Shown here piece after piece: positions 13,243-24,400 of a stretch of DNA of 64,000 nt. This DNA is from Engraulis encrasicolus (lineage: Eukaryota; Chordata; Actinopteri; Clupeiformes; Engraulidae). How positions within the stretch are numbered: the stretch's first letter is position 1; each line of letters begins with the position of its first letter. The stretch is from NCBI RefSeq assembly GCF_034702125.1, contig NC_085868.1:42612888-42676887 (forward strand), written 5' to 3'. The position numbers and the translations under genes are program-made. The notes below the pieces were generated by a model. That model was not told the DNA's origin, searched no databases, and was given only the letters and a program-made list of their open reading frames with translations.

Positions 13243-13883
13243 TTAAAATCCAACCCTCTAATCTCCACATTTTTCCCCCCCTTGGTACCTACGTAATCTA
13301 TTAGTTTTTGTTGTGCACTGGATGGGTGCCAAAGGTCAATCCCTTTGCTAATATGCAACTCCTTGGCAATGTGTTTGGGTAAGACCCATAATCATTGTCT
13401 TTGGCACATCAGTGGGGTATCTTGTACAACACGGCTGTGTTTTCCATTAAAATCCCTGAGACATGTGTTTAAGTACCCCGGCACACTGCCAATCAGCAAA
13501 CATCCACCAGGTGGAAAGAAAAAAGAAAGAATAAACACAGGGAAAAATAAGACCTCCATATCATTTAGCTATCATGACTAATTTTCACAATGGTTTTCTG
13601 CGTTTAACTCTAAATGTTTTAATTGCTGACCTGTAAAAATGTTGTAAATACCATCATTAGAGCAGTGGCGCCCCAAGCCAACTAATAGGCTACTATGAGT
13701 TGCCGAGGCAAGTCATTGGCTGCATTCCAACTCCCTCCCTACATTTGTGCTTGTGGCTCGACGCGCCGCCCCCGTGGAGATAACAATAAAGTTTCCCCGC
13801 TGTCAGCCTGGCCACAGCAACTTTTGAGGGACCACCAGCTAATGAAATTATGACTTCAGAATTGGGCTTTTGCAAGATATTTA

Positions 13884-14040
13884 AGCAATATGACCCGAGT
13901 GGGAGGGATGATGTTGACGGATATCCTCCTTGGCGTGGTTCGGCCATAGGCACGAAACCGAAGGCTGAGTGCCGTCGGCAATCACACCAGGGAGGATATC
14001 CGTCAACATCATCCCGACCACAAGGGTCATATTGCTTTTA
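13884..14040. repeat. Palindromic element, ~46-bp arms
   Basis: The sequence from about 13886 (CAATATGACCCGAGTGGGAG onward) through GGATATCCTCC is repeated in reverse complement at about 13991-14036, around a GC-rich centre of ~60 bp. Transcribed, it would form a long hairpin. Probably a MITE; it lies just outside the retroviral 3' LTR. Confidence 0.65.
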
Positions 14041-14340
14041 TACAATAGTTCAATTACCAACAAAAATACCACAATTCATTTTCGAATAAATTTGTATTAA
14101 TTACCTTCATCATTAGTTGCATTACCTGCTCCGCTAAGCAAAGTAGTTCCGAAAGTAGTTGATTGTAGCCTATGGTTGCTATGCAATGACGAGCTGGCAG
14201 TGCCAGCGCGCAACGTTCTGTCGTGGTTTCCAATCGATGTGACAATCACCAGACCATGTGATTATGGGATAAAATAGAGATAAGTTAGAAGACAATTCAA
14301 TCAATAGGCAAATACACCAGCATAGATTGTTGATGGAGAC

Positions 14341-14346
14341 TTTATT
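14341..14346 (-). terminator. Retroviral polyadenylation signal AATAAA
   Basis: AATAAA on the minus strand, about 375 bases after the TATA-like box, followed by a GT/T-rich stretch (GGTGTATTTG). The spacing suits an R-U5 poly(A) site. Confidence 0.6.
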
Positions 14347-14439
14347 AACTCGACTCAGGTTAGGGACATTGTACAAACAAGTTCAACGTACAAGTTTCCA
14401 ATGCAATACATCTTAGACTTGAAACATTTCAGCAAGACA

Positions 14440-14572
14440 ACAAGTTTCTGCAAAACCAAAGTTTTCCCAAAGGCTAAGTTTTTCTCAGAGACTAAGTTTT
14501 CTCAGAAACTAAGTTTTCCTCAGAGACTGAGTTTTTCTCCGAGACTAAGTTTTTCTCGGAGCCTAAGTCTTT
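14440..14572 (-). repeat. ~18-bp repeats in LTR R region
   Basis: About seven imperfect units on the minus strand of the type GTCTCTGAGAAAAACTTA. Neighbouring units offer GAGA/TCTC pairings, so the RNA could form a chain of small stem-loops near the 5' end of the viral transcript. Function unknown. Confidence 0.7.
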
Positions 14573-14607
14573 TCAATAAACTAAGTCCCATAAACCAAAG
14601 TCGAGAA

Positions 14608-14620
14608 TTACTTACTGCAA
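14608..14620 (-). promoter_or_regulatory. Candidate 5' splice donor inside R
   Basis: TTTTGCAGTAAGTAATT contains a near-consensus donor (GCA then GTAAGT, GT at 14615-14614), about 80 bases downstream of the predicted cap site. In the missing 5' LTR copy it would be the major donor for env or accessory messages. Foamy viruses also place the major donor in R. Not proven. Confidence 0.35.
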
Positions 14621-14718
14621 AAGCCAGACAGCAAACCGCGAAGTTGATCAACTGAGGAGATGCTTCAGGTGGTCTCTGGGACTCCGTTGGCAAAAATCCT
14701 TCCGAGCTCTGGGCTCGT

Positions 14719-14735
14719 CGTCTTTTATGCTCCCA
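14719..14735 (-). promoter_or_regulatory. LTR TATA-like box
   Basis: GAGCATAAAAGACGACG on the minus strand, preceded upstream by ATTGG (inverted CCAAT) motifs. Predicted start of transcription about 14690-14700. Confidence 0.5.
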
Positions 14736-16175
14736 GGTGTGGGGCATCTTGTACACCTGACCAATCCCTGTCCTTTGTCCACCTGGATTGACCACCTCTC
14801 GGCCAATCAAATATCAGATGACGTTATGATATGTCGGGGAAATTTTATAATCGTGGATTTATTGACGGGAGTTTTCCAAAAAGAATAACTTTTAAGGGGG
14901 TTTTTGGGTTTTTAATTAATTCTGAACAGTGACATCATGTGCTTTCCAGAGGCAATTCTATGTTCATATGGGCCCCAAGCGAAAGTGCAAAAGAATGAAC
15001 TTCTGCACCAAAATCACCACTACTGTAGTATAGTATAGGCTGCTATCCATTGTCTAGGAGCTCAGGGGTCCCAATCGATTGTTGGTCTTGGTATCTAGCT
15101 GGTGGCTAGATACGCCTCTGGTGCTTAAATCATTTTCTTCATTAAAACTGGGAGCTGGTATCAGACCTGTCACCTAGCCTTCGTTATCTATAACTTATGT
15201 CCAGATCTAACGAAGTTGCAGTATGTACATTGTGTTTCGATCCTACATGCAGGGACGTTACTGGGCCTGGGACAAAGCAATTTGAAAGGGCCTCTGACCC
15301 AATGTATACTGTGTATTGAGGACCCAATTATGGGCCTCCTCTGTTGGTGTCCCTGCCTACATGGACGAGGAAACTCCCGTTTTGTTCTTTTGGAGTCACG
15401 GGCATACAGGTGCACTCAAGCAAGGCACACAGTAAATTCCACAATGCCCATTCAACACCCAGAGAGCAGGCCTGGATTTAAACGAACTCTATAAGTGTTG
15501 AACTAATGCCGCAACACCAACTGTGCAGTTTCGGTTTAGCAACATCTGCTGCTAGCTGAATCTTCTGGGTCGTCGCGCCCCTTGGTCTCTTACAATGGGG
15601 AACTTCCCAGCAACGGCCTAGCTTCACGTAGACTTTCAGTCAGCCACATTATATGTATGTGGAGAGGGATTCTCTATTAGTATATGGTCATATCTAAGGA
15701 TAACCACCTTTATCTTTTTCATAACTAGAGTTTTAATAAGAACTAATTTAACGCCTACCTAATGTACTAATTAATATGTTTTTCTTCTCCTCACTTTAAG
15801 GCATGGGCATGTAAGCTAAGGCACACACACACACACACACACACAGGCCCACATGTAAGCCTCCTCGTACAGGCAGTGCTGCACACCTGCATTTGGCAGA
15901 CTGCCCATCATTGTCTCTGTCAAGCGTGGCTGCTCTTACTAACACACATACACACACACACTCTGGTTTTCTGAGTCTCTGTTCAACATAAGAGAGTAGT
16001 TAATATATTTAAAGTAAGAACTGAAACATGCAGATATAATAGAAATAAAAGTATATAAACGTAATAATAGTAATATAATTATAATGCAAGTAGTATAATA
16101 TACGGTTCGTTTTTATTATCCTTTAGGTGCAAGCACAAACTAATCTGTCACTCTATATACCAGATTTCCTCCACA

Positions 16176-16190
16176 TATTCCCCCCTTTGA
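16176..16190 (-). other. Polypurine tract bordering the 3' LTR
   Basis: AAAGGGGGGAATA on the minus strand, directly followed by TGTGG at the LTR start. It closely resembles the murine leukaemia virus tract, which primes plus-strand synthesis. Its position fixes the LTR right edge at 16175. Confidence 0.65.
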
Positions 16191-18153
16191 GGCTTATTAA
16201 GCCTCATGAGAGTGTGAGTTCCATCTGGTATCCTTCTAGGGACCTTTGCATTCCCGAGACGGTTCTTGAATGAAATTTCCCTGTTTTATACGTTTCCTAC
16301 ATCATTATCTAAGTACATCTTATAGTCTTAACGATTACATGTTATAGATACAGATAATATGCTACTACTCCTAACTAGAAATATATATATGGGTTTGCAT
16401 AAGCATAAGTATAATCGTCAGAGTGATCCTTATTTGATCAACTCCCCTAGGTACTAACACTACTTCATCTATTCTAAGATCCTTGGGTCTCCCGGGAGGG
16501 GCCCATGCCTATCCTCTTTAACTTCCCAGACTTCTTCTTTTACTGAGGGAACCTCTATCGGCGGATCTGCATCACGCAAGACCCTTTTGATAGGTACTTC
16601 TTCGGGCACATGGTTACGACTACTTTCAGCTGGTCAAGTCAGGCTTCCGACTGGGTGAACCCCTGCCTTGGGCGTTCCTTCACTCTGCAGGAGCCTCACT
16701 AGCATCGCTTTGCGCTAGCATCGCTTTGCTAGGGGTCACTTTGCCAGTGGTCACGTCCCTTCTCGGGGAATCACCATCCACTTGTCGTGTCAACCATCCA
16801 AGCTAAGTAGCGTCACGTTTTTACGTTCAGGCCTTTTGAGTTCCCTCAAACTGGGTTTCTTCTTTTTACAGAATTTCGCCTTCTTTTTAGATTTAGGATG
16901 GACCTCTCCTGGGGGACCTCAAGTCATCGCTTTTTAAGCTGATTAACATGTGGTTACATATAACGCATATATCTGTATAATATAGTGAGCACTCGGCCTA
17001 ATCATAATACTACTTAATCTATATATAATAAGTCTAATCGTACACTAATCTAAGCATTAAATAATAAAAGTACCAATAAACTAATAAACTAATTATAATC
17101 ATAAAAGCGTAAAATAATCATAATGATAAGTGTAATAAGCAAGCGGAAATCTACCCTAATCACAGAGATCACGGGCGGCCTTGCGTGTGAGGGCTAGTCC
17201 TCAAAAGAAAAATTAACGTTACCTATATCGAATATATAAAAGCTTCTACATGCAGATGTACCCCCAGCCCAGCCTATGCAACCAGTCTGCCTCCTTCTAC
17301 ACTCCCTTTCACTCCCTTGGACTACTGTTTGCATAAGTCGGGCACACATGAGGTATTATGTACAGAAAACCCTCAATCGTCCTTCGTTATCCCAGGCAGT
17401 TAAAGCCTTGGCCATCTAAGTGGTCCAGCAAAGTGTCGGGCACCACACCGTTTTCAGTCCACATGACTGGCTGACACTGTATTCGACTAAAACTCTCCCT
17501 AACAACCTTTTCACACCTTGCAACTTCTCAGTTGATCAACAGATTTTCATGTACTACAACACAGTTATATAGCGACCCTTGTTCCTCCAAAAGAAAAATG
17601 CTAAACCGACATAACTTTAGGAAAGGAACTCCTGCTTGTCACGGTAGAGATAACAAAATAAACAAAAAGGCAGTTAACATAGTTAATAAACAAAAGAGCA
17701 TGAAATAAATCAGAACATAAAAGTAATGAGAAACACAGGTCGCAACTTAAAACAACGTAGGTCATAGAATAAAATAAAACGAAATAAACTTAGAGAGATT
17801 TTCTGAAAGAGGAGAAAGAAATAAAAGTCAATCGCTCCTATAATGTCTCCACCAACTTCCAAATATAGTTAATGATAATAATAATGCGAAGAATGGAATA
17901 AAATAATATGAAATAAAATAGAATATAAAGGATAAGAAATAAAAAATTAAAATAGAAGAAAGTATAAGGAATGCAAGAAATAGAATCAGTACACAAAGTA
18001 AGGAAAGTAACCCGAGTAAAGAAATAGGTAAATCTTGGCATGACATAAAACAAAATGTAAGAATAAACCATGTAAAATAGAAATAAACAGCTAGAATAAT
18101 ACCACTCAAGATGAACAAATGGAGATCAGTGTGAATTGAAACAAATTTAACAA
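16191..18153 (-). other. Non-coding region between env and LTR
   Basis: About 2 kb without a long ORF. Around 16.45-16.92 kb the minus strand has short protein-like pieces, one Lys-rich with repeated KKK clusters ending in VTLLSLDG and one Glu/Val-rich ending in DPRILE, separated by stops. From about 16.97 to 18.12 kb it is extremely AT-rich. It may be the remains of a 3' accessory gene or a long 3' untranslated region. Confidence 0.4.
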
Positions 18154-18174
18154 ACTCCCTACCTCCCCCCTTTG
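18154..18174 (-). other. Second polypurine tract just after env
   Basis: AAAGGGGGGAGGTAGGGAG on the minus strand, starting 29 bases after the env stop codon. It is longer than the LTR-proximal tract but the following sequence does not start like an LTR. Could be an extra plus-strand primer or the border of an older LTR arrangement. Confidence 0.45.
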
Positions 18175-18202
18175 CGACACTAGCTTTCGCATACAGGGAG
18201 TT

Positions 18203-21200
18203 TCACACTCGACTTGACTGGAACTCTGTTTCTTGAAACCCCTCATCTTGAGCCCTGCCCATTAGTTCATAGAGACGATTTTCAACGTCTGGGTCAAGTA
18301 CATTCTCCCTTCTGGTGAGTTCTTCCATTGGGCCTAGGACTATCAGTTGTTTCTCAATGACATTAGTGAAAGTTTTAGAACAGATCTTCCCACAGCATGC
18401 AGTTATGCAACACACCAGGGCAGCCACTATCACTACGCCCAACATCACCTTAAGTACCCAGCCCAGAAAGGTGGTCCCAAAGGAGCCTATGGTGTTTGTC
18501 AGTGACGCCCAACCTGATGAGAAGAAGTTTCCTACTCCTGACCAGTCTAGCCCTTTGTCCTTCCCTGCATGGTAATGGGCTACATCTCTTACTCGTATCA
18601 GATTGGACATGGCCTCTTGGAATTGGTTGTCCAAGTCAGGGTTATACGCTGCGGGGATCCAAGTACAACAATCTTCCCCAACTATCGCACACATGCCTCC
18701 TTCCTTTGCTGCTAGCCAGTCAACTACCAGACGTAATTGAAGCGTCATCTTATTGTTTGCGACCAAGCTCTCGGTTAACCAGTTCAGTCTTTCATTAAGG
18801 ACATCCAACGCCGTTATTGTGTAGTTCATGAATTGCTGTTGATTGTAATAAACGAAATTTATCCATTTAATGTTTTCTGAAACCATCAGGGCTGTCCCAA
18901 TGATTGGTATTGCAGCTACAAATCCCCCTATAACCCTATCCCGGGCAGTGAATTCGGTTGGCACGTCTTCTATTGAGGTCATTTTAAAACTCGGCAGACT
19001 TGAGTCGGAGGATCTTTTAGACCGTTTGATAGCATTGTCTATGTAATCAGTGGAATTTAGTCTGGATAGGGGAAGGATATTTGTTCTCTGCCCTATCCTC
19101 ACCCACGCACACGTACCTGACCAATTCCATGGCAGTGTTTTCCGTAAACCATATTTTGGTCCACAGGCCCAGAAGAACTCGTCAATTGGAGTCATTGTTG
19201 CTATTATGCCTGGGTGATATGGGCTAAATCCGTTTTCCAGAGCACAAACGGCATGCACTGGATTTGGGCCTGCAGATGGACATGCGTCTAGTACTCCCCA
19301 AGTACCACTTAAGTCCCTTGTCCATGTGTGCCCACACCTTCCCTTAAAGGTGCCCACATCCTCCCAGTCATCCCCAAGATCATCGGGGATGGTGCCACGC
19401 CATCTTGTCTTATTTTGAGCTGGGCCATGAAAGCACTCATATTTTGCCGTTCTGTCTACTGCATAGTCCTTTATCCATGCATCTTGGCTTTCAGTTATGT
19501 TTGGGAACTTCCTTTTACATACATCCAATACTAGTACCCCATTTTGGAAACGGTTGGGATTGTTCCAAGGATGGTCTGCACTACCAATTTCAAGTACACA
19601 CCGGGGAAATGAAACGTTTTCCACATTTCCACCCCAGGCAGGAAACCCTTTCTCCACACCAGATTCCTCTTGTTTCCACCCATCTAACAAAGAAAATGGG
19701 ACCGGAACAGCATAGGTTTTCAACCACTGTTTGGAACACACATAACAGTCCCCTTCAGGATATAAAGATCTGGCTGTAAAGTCTGCCCAGTGGAGCCAGG
19801 CATTGGTTTCAAACCATTCAGAAATGTCATTTGTGAGTTCACGCTTCTTGCGGGGATGTCCTGTGTTAGCATCCCACCGACGCATGTAAATGTCGGCAGG
19901 GGACCAATTATCAGGGTCCTTAGTTGTTCGTTGTAGACATGCAAAGTAGTGCTGGTCCCCTTCCTGCATGCCTGTTACCTGCATCATAATTCTTCTTTGC
20001 TCGACATCGTTCCAAACTTTTGCCCTAATCTCTTTCGCGACATGTATTTCGCGCGGCTCTTCCTGCTGTCCGCTGCTAAAATTAGCCAGTCTTTTAAAGC
20101 CTCCTGACTGCCACACCCACACGGATTCAACTGTGTCTGGGGTGTAGGGACATCTCATAAGGGCATCGTTTCCTGATACCTGGGAGCCAACAGGGGTACT
20201 TTGGGCTACCTGCAGGTCATCCCTGCCCAACCCCCTCTCAAGTTCAACGCCCTCAGGTGTCAGGGTCATACCCTTGGTCAACTCTGTTTGTGTGTCCAAG
20301 TCTCCCATTCCTCCGTTGCCTGAACTAGTTATGCCTAGCATTTCGTCCTCCTGGGGGATATCTGTTCCCAGGGGTGTCAGTGTCTGTGTCTGTGTCTGAT
20401 TTGCTTTCACCTTCGGACTCATCATACTCCCAGTATGCTGCTGTGACTGGGTCATCGTCAGTTCCGAAAAGGTGAGGTCTGGAGAGGAGGTTGGCTTGTC
20501 GTACTGCATAGTCATCAGGGAACTCTGATAAGAGTCTTTCCCATGCACCCCCGTCGTCAGCTGCTGAATCAGACCATGACCCACCTGATGGTGCCGGTCT
20601 ACGGAAAGTTTCGGGGTCAAGGAGTTCATCGGGGAAGAGGTCTTCGACGTGCTCCTGCTCTGCCCCGTGCCCTCCCACACTCTCTCGATCGCTGGGTGGT
20701 TGGGAGTCTTCTTGGGGCCCAACGCCTCCTGGCTCGGGCCCGTATTCTGGAGTGTTTGGGTCATTAAGGTCTTCCAAGAACCCTCCGCTGACGAAAGGTT
20801 GGTCTGCTGGCCACCTCTCAATGTCTGGAAGCTCGTTTCCGACGTTGAGGGGGCTGGGACGTTCATCACGGGATCTCCTCTGCTCCACGCCTTCCTCTGG
20901 CTCCCCTCTAGGTACTTCTGGTTCCTCCGCTGGGGGCGGCTGTCCGTCATCGATGGTTGTAGGGTCATCCGCTCCCCCGTGCTCGGCATCCGGACCCACG
21001 ACGACCTCTCCTCCTGGCTCGGTGACTGGATCATCCGGCTGCTCAGGTCCGCCACTCTCTGGGTCATCTCGTCCGCGGTCGCTCGGCACGGCAGGTACCC
21101 TCCCCTCGTCCCCTCCTTCATCGGGCGCGGGGATACTGGATGGGTCTCCGGCGGCAACCGGATCCACGTTTTCTCCTGGATCTCGACCCTCCCGGAGCTC

Positions 21201-21478
21201 TGGATCACTGCTATGGTTACCTGCTGACAAAGATTCGGGAGAAAAGAGAGAAGGAGCCCCAGGCCCAGAAGGCCCAGGAGGTATCGGCGGAGTTTGGGAC
21301 GGCCCTCCGGCTTCATCCCGACCTGGGTCTGCCCCCCTTGGTGGTCCGTCACTGTCATCATCATTGTCACCCCCTCTTGGGGAGGACTCGGGAGGGTCAG
21401 GTGGCGGGTCATTCTCACCCTCGGATTCTCCACTTGGTCTTGGTGCCCTGTAACAACAGTTAAGGTGATACCACACAT
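18203..21478 (-). CDS. env: Retroviral envelope glycoprotein (gamma-type)
   Basis: About 1091 residues from the first ATG at 21478; the frame is open back to 21490 but without an earlier ATG. Residues 66-81 are a hydrophobic segment behind a polar leader, likely signal or signal-anchor. A basic RKKR site lies at 543-546, and a CYVC motif at 578-581 matches the CxxC of gamma-type SU. A second basic site, RSKR, ends at 822 and should be the SU/TM cleavage. A hydrophobic fusion-like segment is at about 849-866. An immunosuppressive-domain-like helix leads to a CX6CC motif at 930-938, and a membrane anchor lies at about 1004-1033, followed by a ~60-residue tail. Several N-x-S/T sites occur. The first ~384 codons overlap pol in another frame. 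The message is presumably spliced. No inactivating stop is visible. Confidence 0.9.
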   Translation of the reverse strand: MCGITLTVVTGHQDQVENPRVRMTRHLTLPSPPQEGVTMMMTVTDHQGGQTQVGMKPEGRPKLRRYLLGLLGLGLLLSFLPNLCQQVTIAVIQSSGRVEIQEKTWIRLPPETHPVSPRPMKEGTRGGYLPCRATADEMTQRVADLSSRMIQSPSQEERSSWVRMPSTGERMTLQPSMTDSRPQRRNQKYLEGSQRKAWSRGDPVMNVPAPSTSETSFQTLRGGQQTNLSSAEGSWKTLMTQTLQNTGPSQEALGPKKTPNHPAIERVWEGTGQSRSTSKTSSPMNSLTPKLSVDRHHQVGHGLIQQLTTGVHGKDSYQSSLMTMQYDKPTSSPDLTFSELTMTQSQQHTGSMMSPKVKANQTQTQTLTPLGTDIPQEDEMLGITSSGNGGMGDLDTQTELTKGMTLTPEGVELERGLGRDDLQVAQSTPVGSQVSGNDALMRCPYTPDTVESVWVWQSGGFKRLANFSSGQQEEPREIHVAKEIRAKVWNDVEQRRIMMQVTGMQEGDQHYFACLQRTTKDPDNWSPADIYMRRWDANTGHPRKKRELTNDISEWFETNAWLHWADFTARSLYPEGDCYVCSKQWLKTYAVPVPFSLLDGWKQEESGVEKGFPAWGGNVENVSFPRCVLEIGSADHPWNNPNRFQNGVLVLDVCKRKFPNITESQDAWIKDYAVDRTAKYECFHGPAQNKTRWRGTIPDDLGDDWEDVGTFKGRCGHTWTRDLSGTWGVLDACPSAGPNPVHAVCALENGFSPYHPGIIATMTPIDEFFWACGPKYGLRKTLPWNWSGTCAWVRIGQRTNILPLSRLNSTDYIDNAIKRSKRSSDSSLPSFKMTSIEDVPTEFTARDRVIGGFVAAIPIIGTALMVSENIKWINFVYYNQQQFMNYTITALDVLNERLNWLTESLVANNKMTLQLRLVVDWLAAKEGGMCAIVGEDCCTWIPAAYNPDLDNQFQEAMSNLIRVRDVAHYHAGKDKGLDWSGVGNFFSSGWASLTNTIGSFGTTFLGWVLKVMLGVVIVAALVCCITACCGKICSKTFTNVIEKQLIVLGPMEELTRRENVLDPDVENRLYELMGRAQDEGFQETEFQSSRV

Positions 21479-24400
21479 CTGAACCTTCAACTCTTACCGC
21501 TCTTCCGGTGGCCTTCACTACCTTGTACGGTCCCTCCGCTCTAGGGTCCAGACAAGATCGGTTGAATACTCTCAGGAACACGTAGTCCCCTGGACGCACC
21601 GGCAGCCCTTCTTCCTCTGCATTCCTCCCCAGACGTCTTTCTCTTGCCTGTTGCTCATTATAAATAGTTTTGTGAATATTACACAGTTGCAAAATATACT
21701 GTCTTATTTCTCGACTCAACGCCTCGGCGGGCGGTCCCTGTCCATCTCGCAATCTTGGGGTTGGCATAGCCCTCCCCGTGAGCATTTCGTGTGGTGTCAA
21801 GTGGGTGCTTCGGTTTACCTCACATCTCATTTTCATTAATGCCAGCGGCAGGGCATCCACCCAGTTCAAACCTGTACTTTGAGTGATTTTTAGTACCTTG
21901 TTCTTCAGCGTACCATTTGCTCTCTCCACCATCCCTTGGCTTTGAGGATGATATATACATCCAAACCTCAGTCGTATACGCATGCGCTGGGCTACTTTTT
22001 TCCACACGTTAGCGATGAAGCTCCGCCCATTGTCACTGGAAATAGTCTCAGGAATTCCAAAGCGGGGCACCAGTTCTCTTGTCAAAAAGTTAGTAACAGT
22101 CTTCTCATCCTGCCTTGGGCTGGGACATGCTTCAACCCATCTCGAGAATCTACACACCACTACTAACACATATCTCATACCTCTCACTGTTTTGATCATG
22201 TCTATGTAGTCCATTTGTAAATGTTTAAATGGCCCATCAGGAAGGGGAATGTGTCCTAGGGGTCGTGGAGCTGTACCTTTTCTAATGTTGTTCATACTGC
22301 AGATTCTACAATGTCGAAGGACAAAGGATATTCTGTCTTGTAGACCAGGGGCCCAGAATCCTGATTTGAGGACTTGGGTCTTCACCTCCCCTTTTGCACA
22401 ATGATCAGGTTCATGAGCAACCCAGATAATAGTATCTAAGAAGCTATGTGGCGCTACTATTCGCCCGTCAACAAATCGCCAAAGACCAGTCTGGTCTTGC
22501 ACTGCACCCCTCTCTTCCCAAGCTTGTTTCTCCCATTCAGAAGCTGCTTCTTGTATAGGTCTTATATGATCATAGTAAAATTCAGGTATTGTTAGGTTTG
22601 TTCTTCCTCGCTCACGGATAGGTATCACCCGCCCCCTTAACACCCGCCCTGCAAACTCTCTATCTGTCTCGTTTGTTGGGCTCCAAGACTCAGTGTCATC
22701 CTCAGAGTCTCCCTGCACTGGGCATTGGAGCCTCTTCGCAGGTATTGGTATGGGTGTACCCTTAGGTATGCATGGGAAGTCAGCACATAAAGGGCAGTCT
22801 GCTCGTTGACAGAGAGCACATATTAATGGCTCGAAGTGGTGGAAGTGTTCATCTCCTATTCCGGAGCTACACCACTCGCAACCCTCGTTTTGCCCCTTCA
22901 TGTAGGGACAGGGCAACCCTCTCACCTGATGGTAGTGGGGGTGTGGGTCTACCAGCACTCCCATGGTTTTCTCTTCCTCTCGTTCTGGGGTCAGTTTCCT
23001 CATGTAGTGCTTATGGCCTTCTACCCACATCCTTGCTTTCTGCTTTCGTCCCTTTCTGAGTGCTATTGACTCGTCTTCTGAGTCTTCTTCCCAATTAGGC
23101 TCGCGGCCCTCTACCCAGTTGCAGAGGCCTGATTTCTCTTGCTTCCAATACTTCCCCATTACTACTGCTTTAAGATATTTAGTTAATACAACTGCCTGGC
23201 ACAGGTCAGGCACAAGTATATCTACTCTATGCCTGCCTATGCACTCTTCAGCTGCTTCTAGTAATGCGGCCATGCTAATGGCTGGGTCATGTCCATACTC
23301 CCCACATCCGAATAATGGGACGGTTATCACTCGGGCTTCATATGCTGTACATGTCTGGAATGCATTCTTGTATAACCCTTTCAATACTTGGGCAGACCCT
23401 TCAGGCCCAGTCAATCCATTCCTGTATACCATAGGGACGTGTATTATACGATGAAAGGCCCAACCTAAGTTATATGGTTTGGTTTCGAACACTTCTCCTG
23501 GCTGTAAAGGGCCTATCTGAGATATCCGGGTCTCACATTCTTCTTGATAGTCATTTCCTGCCAAGTGTTGGATAATTCCTGACACTCCCCCTATATTTGT
23601 GAGGTATTGGTCTGTTGGGTTCACCAGGGAATTTCCTAAGTTCGAGGGTGTATATTCTTGTAAAAATACTGGTCTTACGCTGATATTTAATGCTGTTTCT
23701 CTGGATACTAATCCTCTAGTAATTGGTATAGGTGTTCGGTTATCTGGATTTGGTACCATCCTCCCCTGTGCTTCATACCCAAACTCCTTTTCCTTCTTGG
23801 TACGTCTTCCTCCTCTTTCTTTCCCTATGATGGCGGGTAACATGGTATCAGGGTATCGTGGTTCACAATATCTGCTGGCACACTCCGGGCATTCTGACCT
23901 CTGGCACAGAGCACATACTAATGGCTCGACCGTATGTTTGTGATTCTGACTGTCTATCCACTGTGAGCACCACTTACACTCTTCTTTGGATGGGAATGGG
24001 CATGGTGCTGGGCACCTAACTCGCACTCCCCTTTCTGCCATTATATGCCATTGGATGGTGGCTGGTTGTACTACCATGACGGTTGTCTCAGGCTTGGTCA
24101 CCAGATGTCTGGCCTTAAGCGCTGCTTCTTTGGCGACCTCATCTGCCTTTGCGTTGCCCAATGTGATATAGTCCTGCCCTTTGGTATGCGCTTTGCACTT
24201 ACAAATGGCCAATCTGTCTGGCAGCATCATAGCCTTAAGCAGCTGCACTATTTGATGCATATGTTGGATTGGACTGCCGTCCGTTTTCTTGAATCCTCTT
24301 TGTTTCCACTGTGCCCCATGTACATGACACACACTGTGGGCATATGCACTGTCTGTGTGAATGGTCACTTCTTTTCCTTTCCCCAATTGGCACGCTGCAG

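Larger units (their letters stand above)
14230..16175 (-). repeat. 3' LTR of the endogenous retrovirus (left edge approximate)
   Basis: Read on the minus strand, the LTR starts with TGTGGAGGAAATC at 16175, right after a polypurine tract. It has inverted CCAAT motifs near 14765 and 14803, a TATA-like CATAAAAGA at 14721-14729, an R region with ~18-bp repeats, and AATAAA at 14341-14346 followed by U5. I estimate U3 at about 14698-16175 and R at about 14320-14697. The U5 end is not fixed because the 5' LTR is missing and no target duplication can be matched; 14230 is a guess within about 60 bases. Confidence 0.6.

Noticed and set aside
20543..21463. Long plus-strand open frames (up to 233 codons) opposite pol/env
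   Set aside because: They are antisense shadows of two overlapping GC-rich viral frames and have no recognisable domain.
21479..21490. Env start at 21490
   Set aside because: The codon there is TTG; the first ATG in frame is at 21478.
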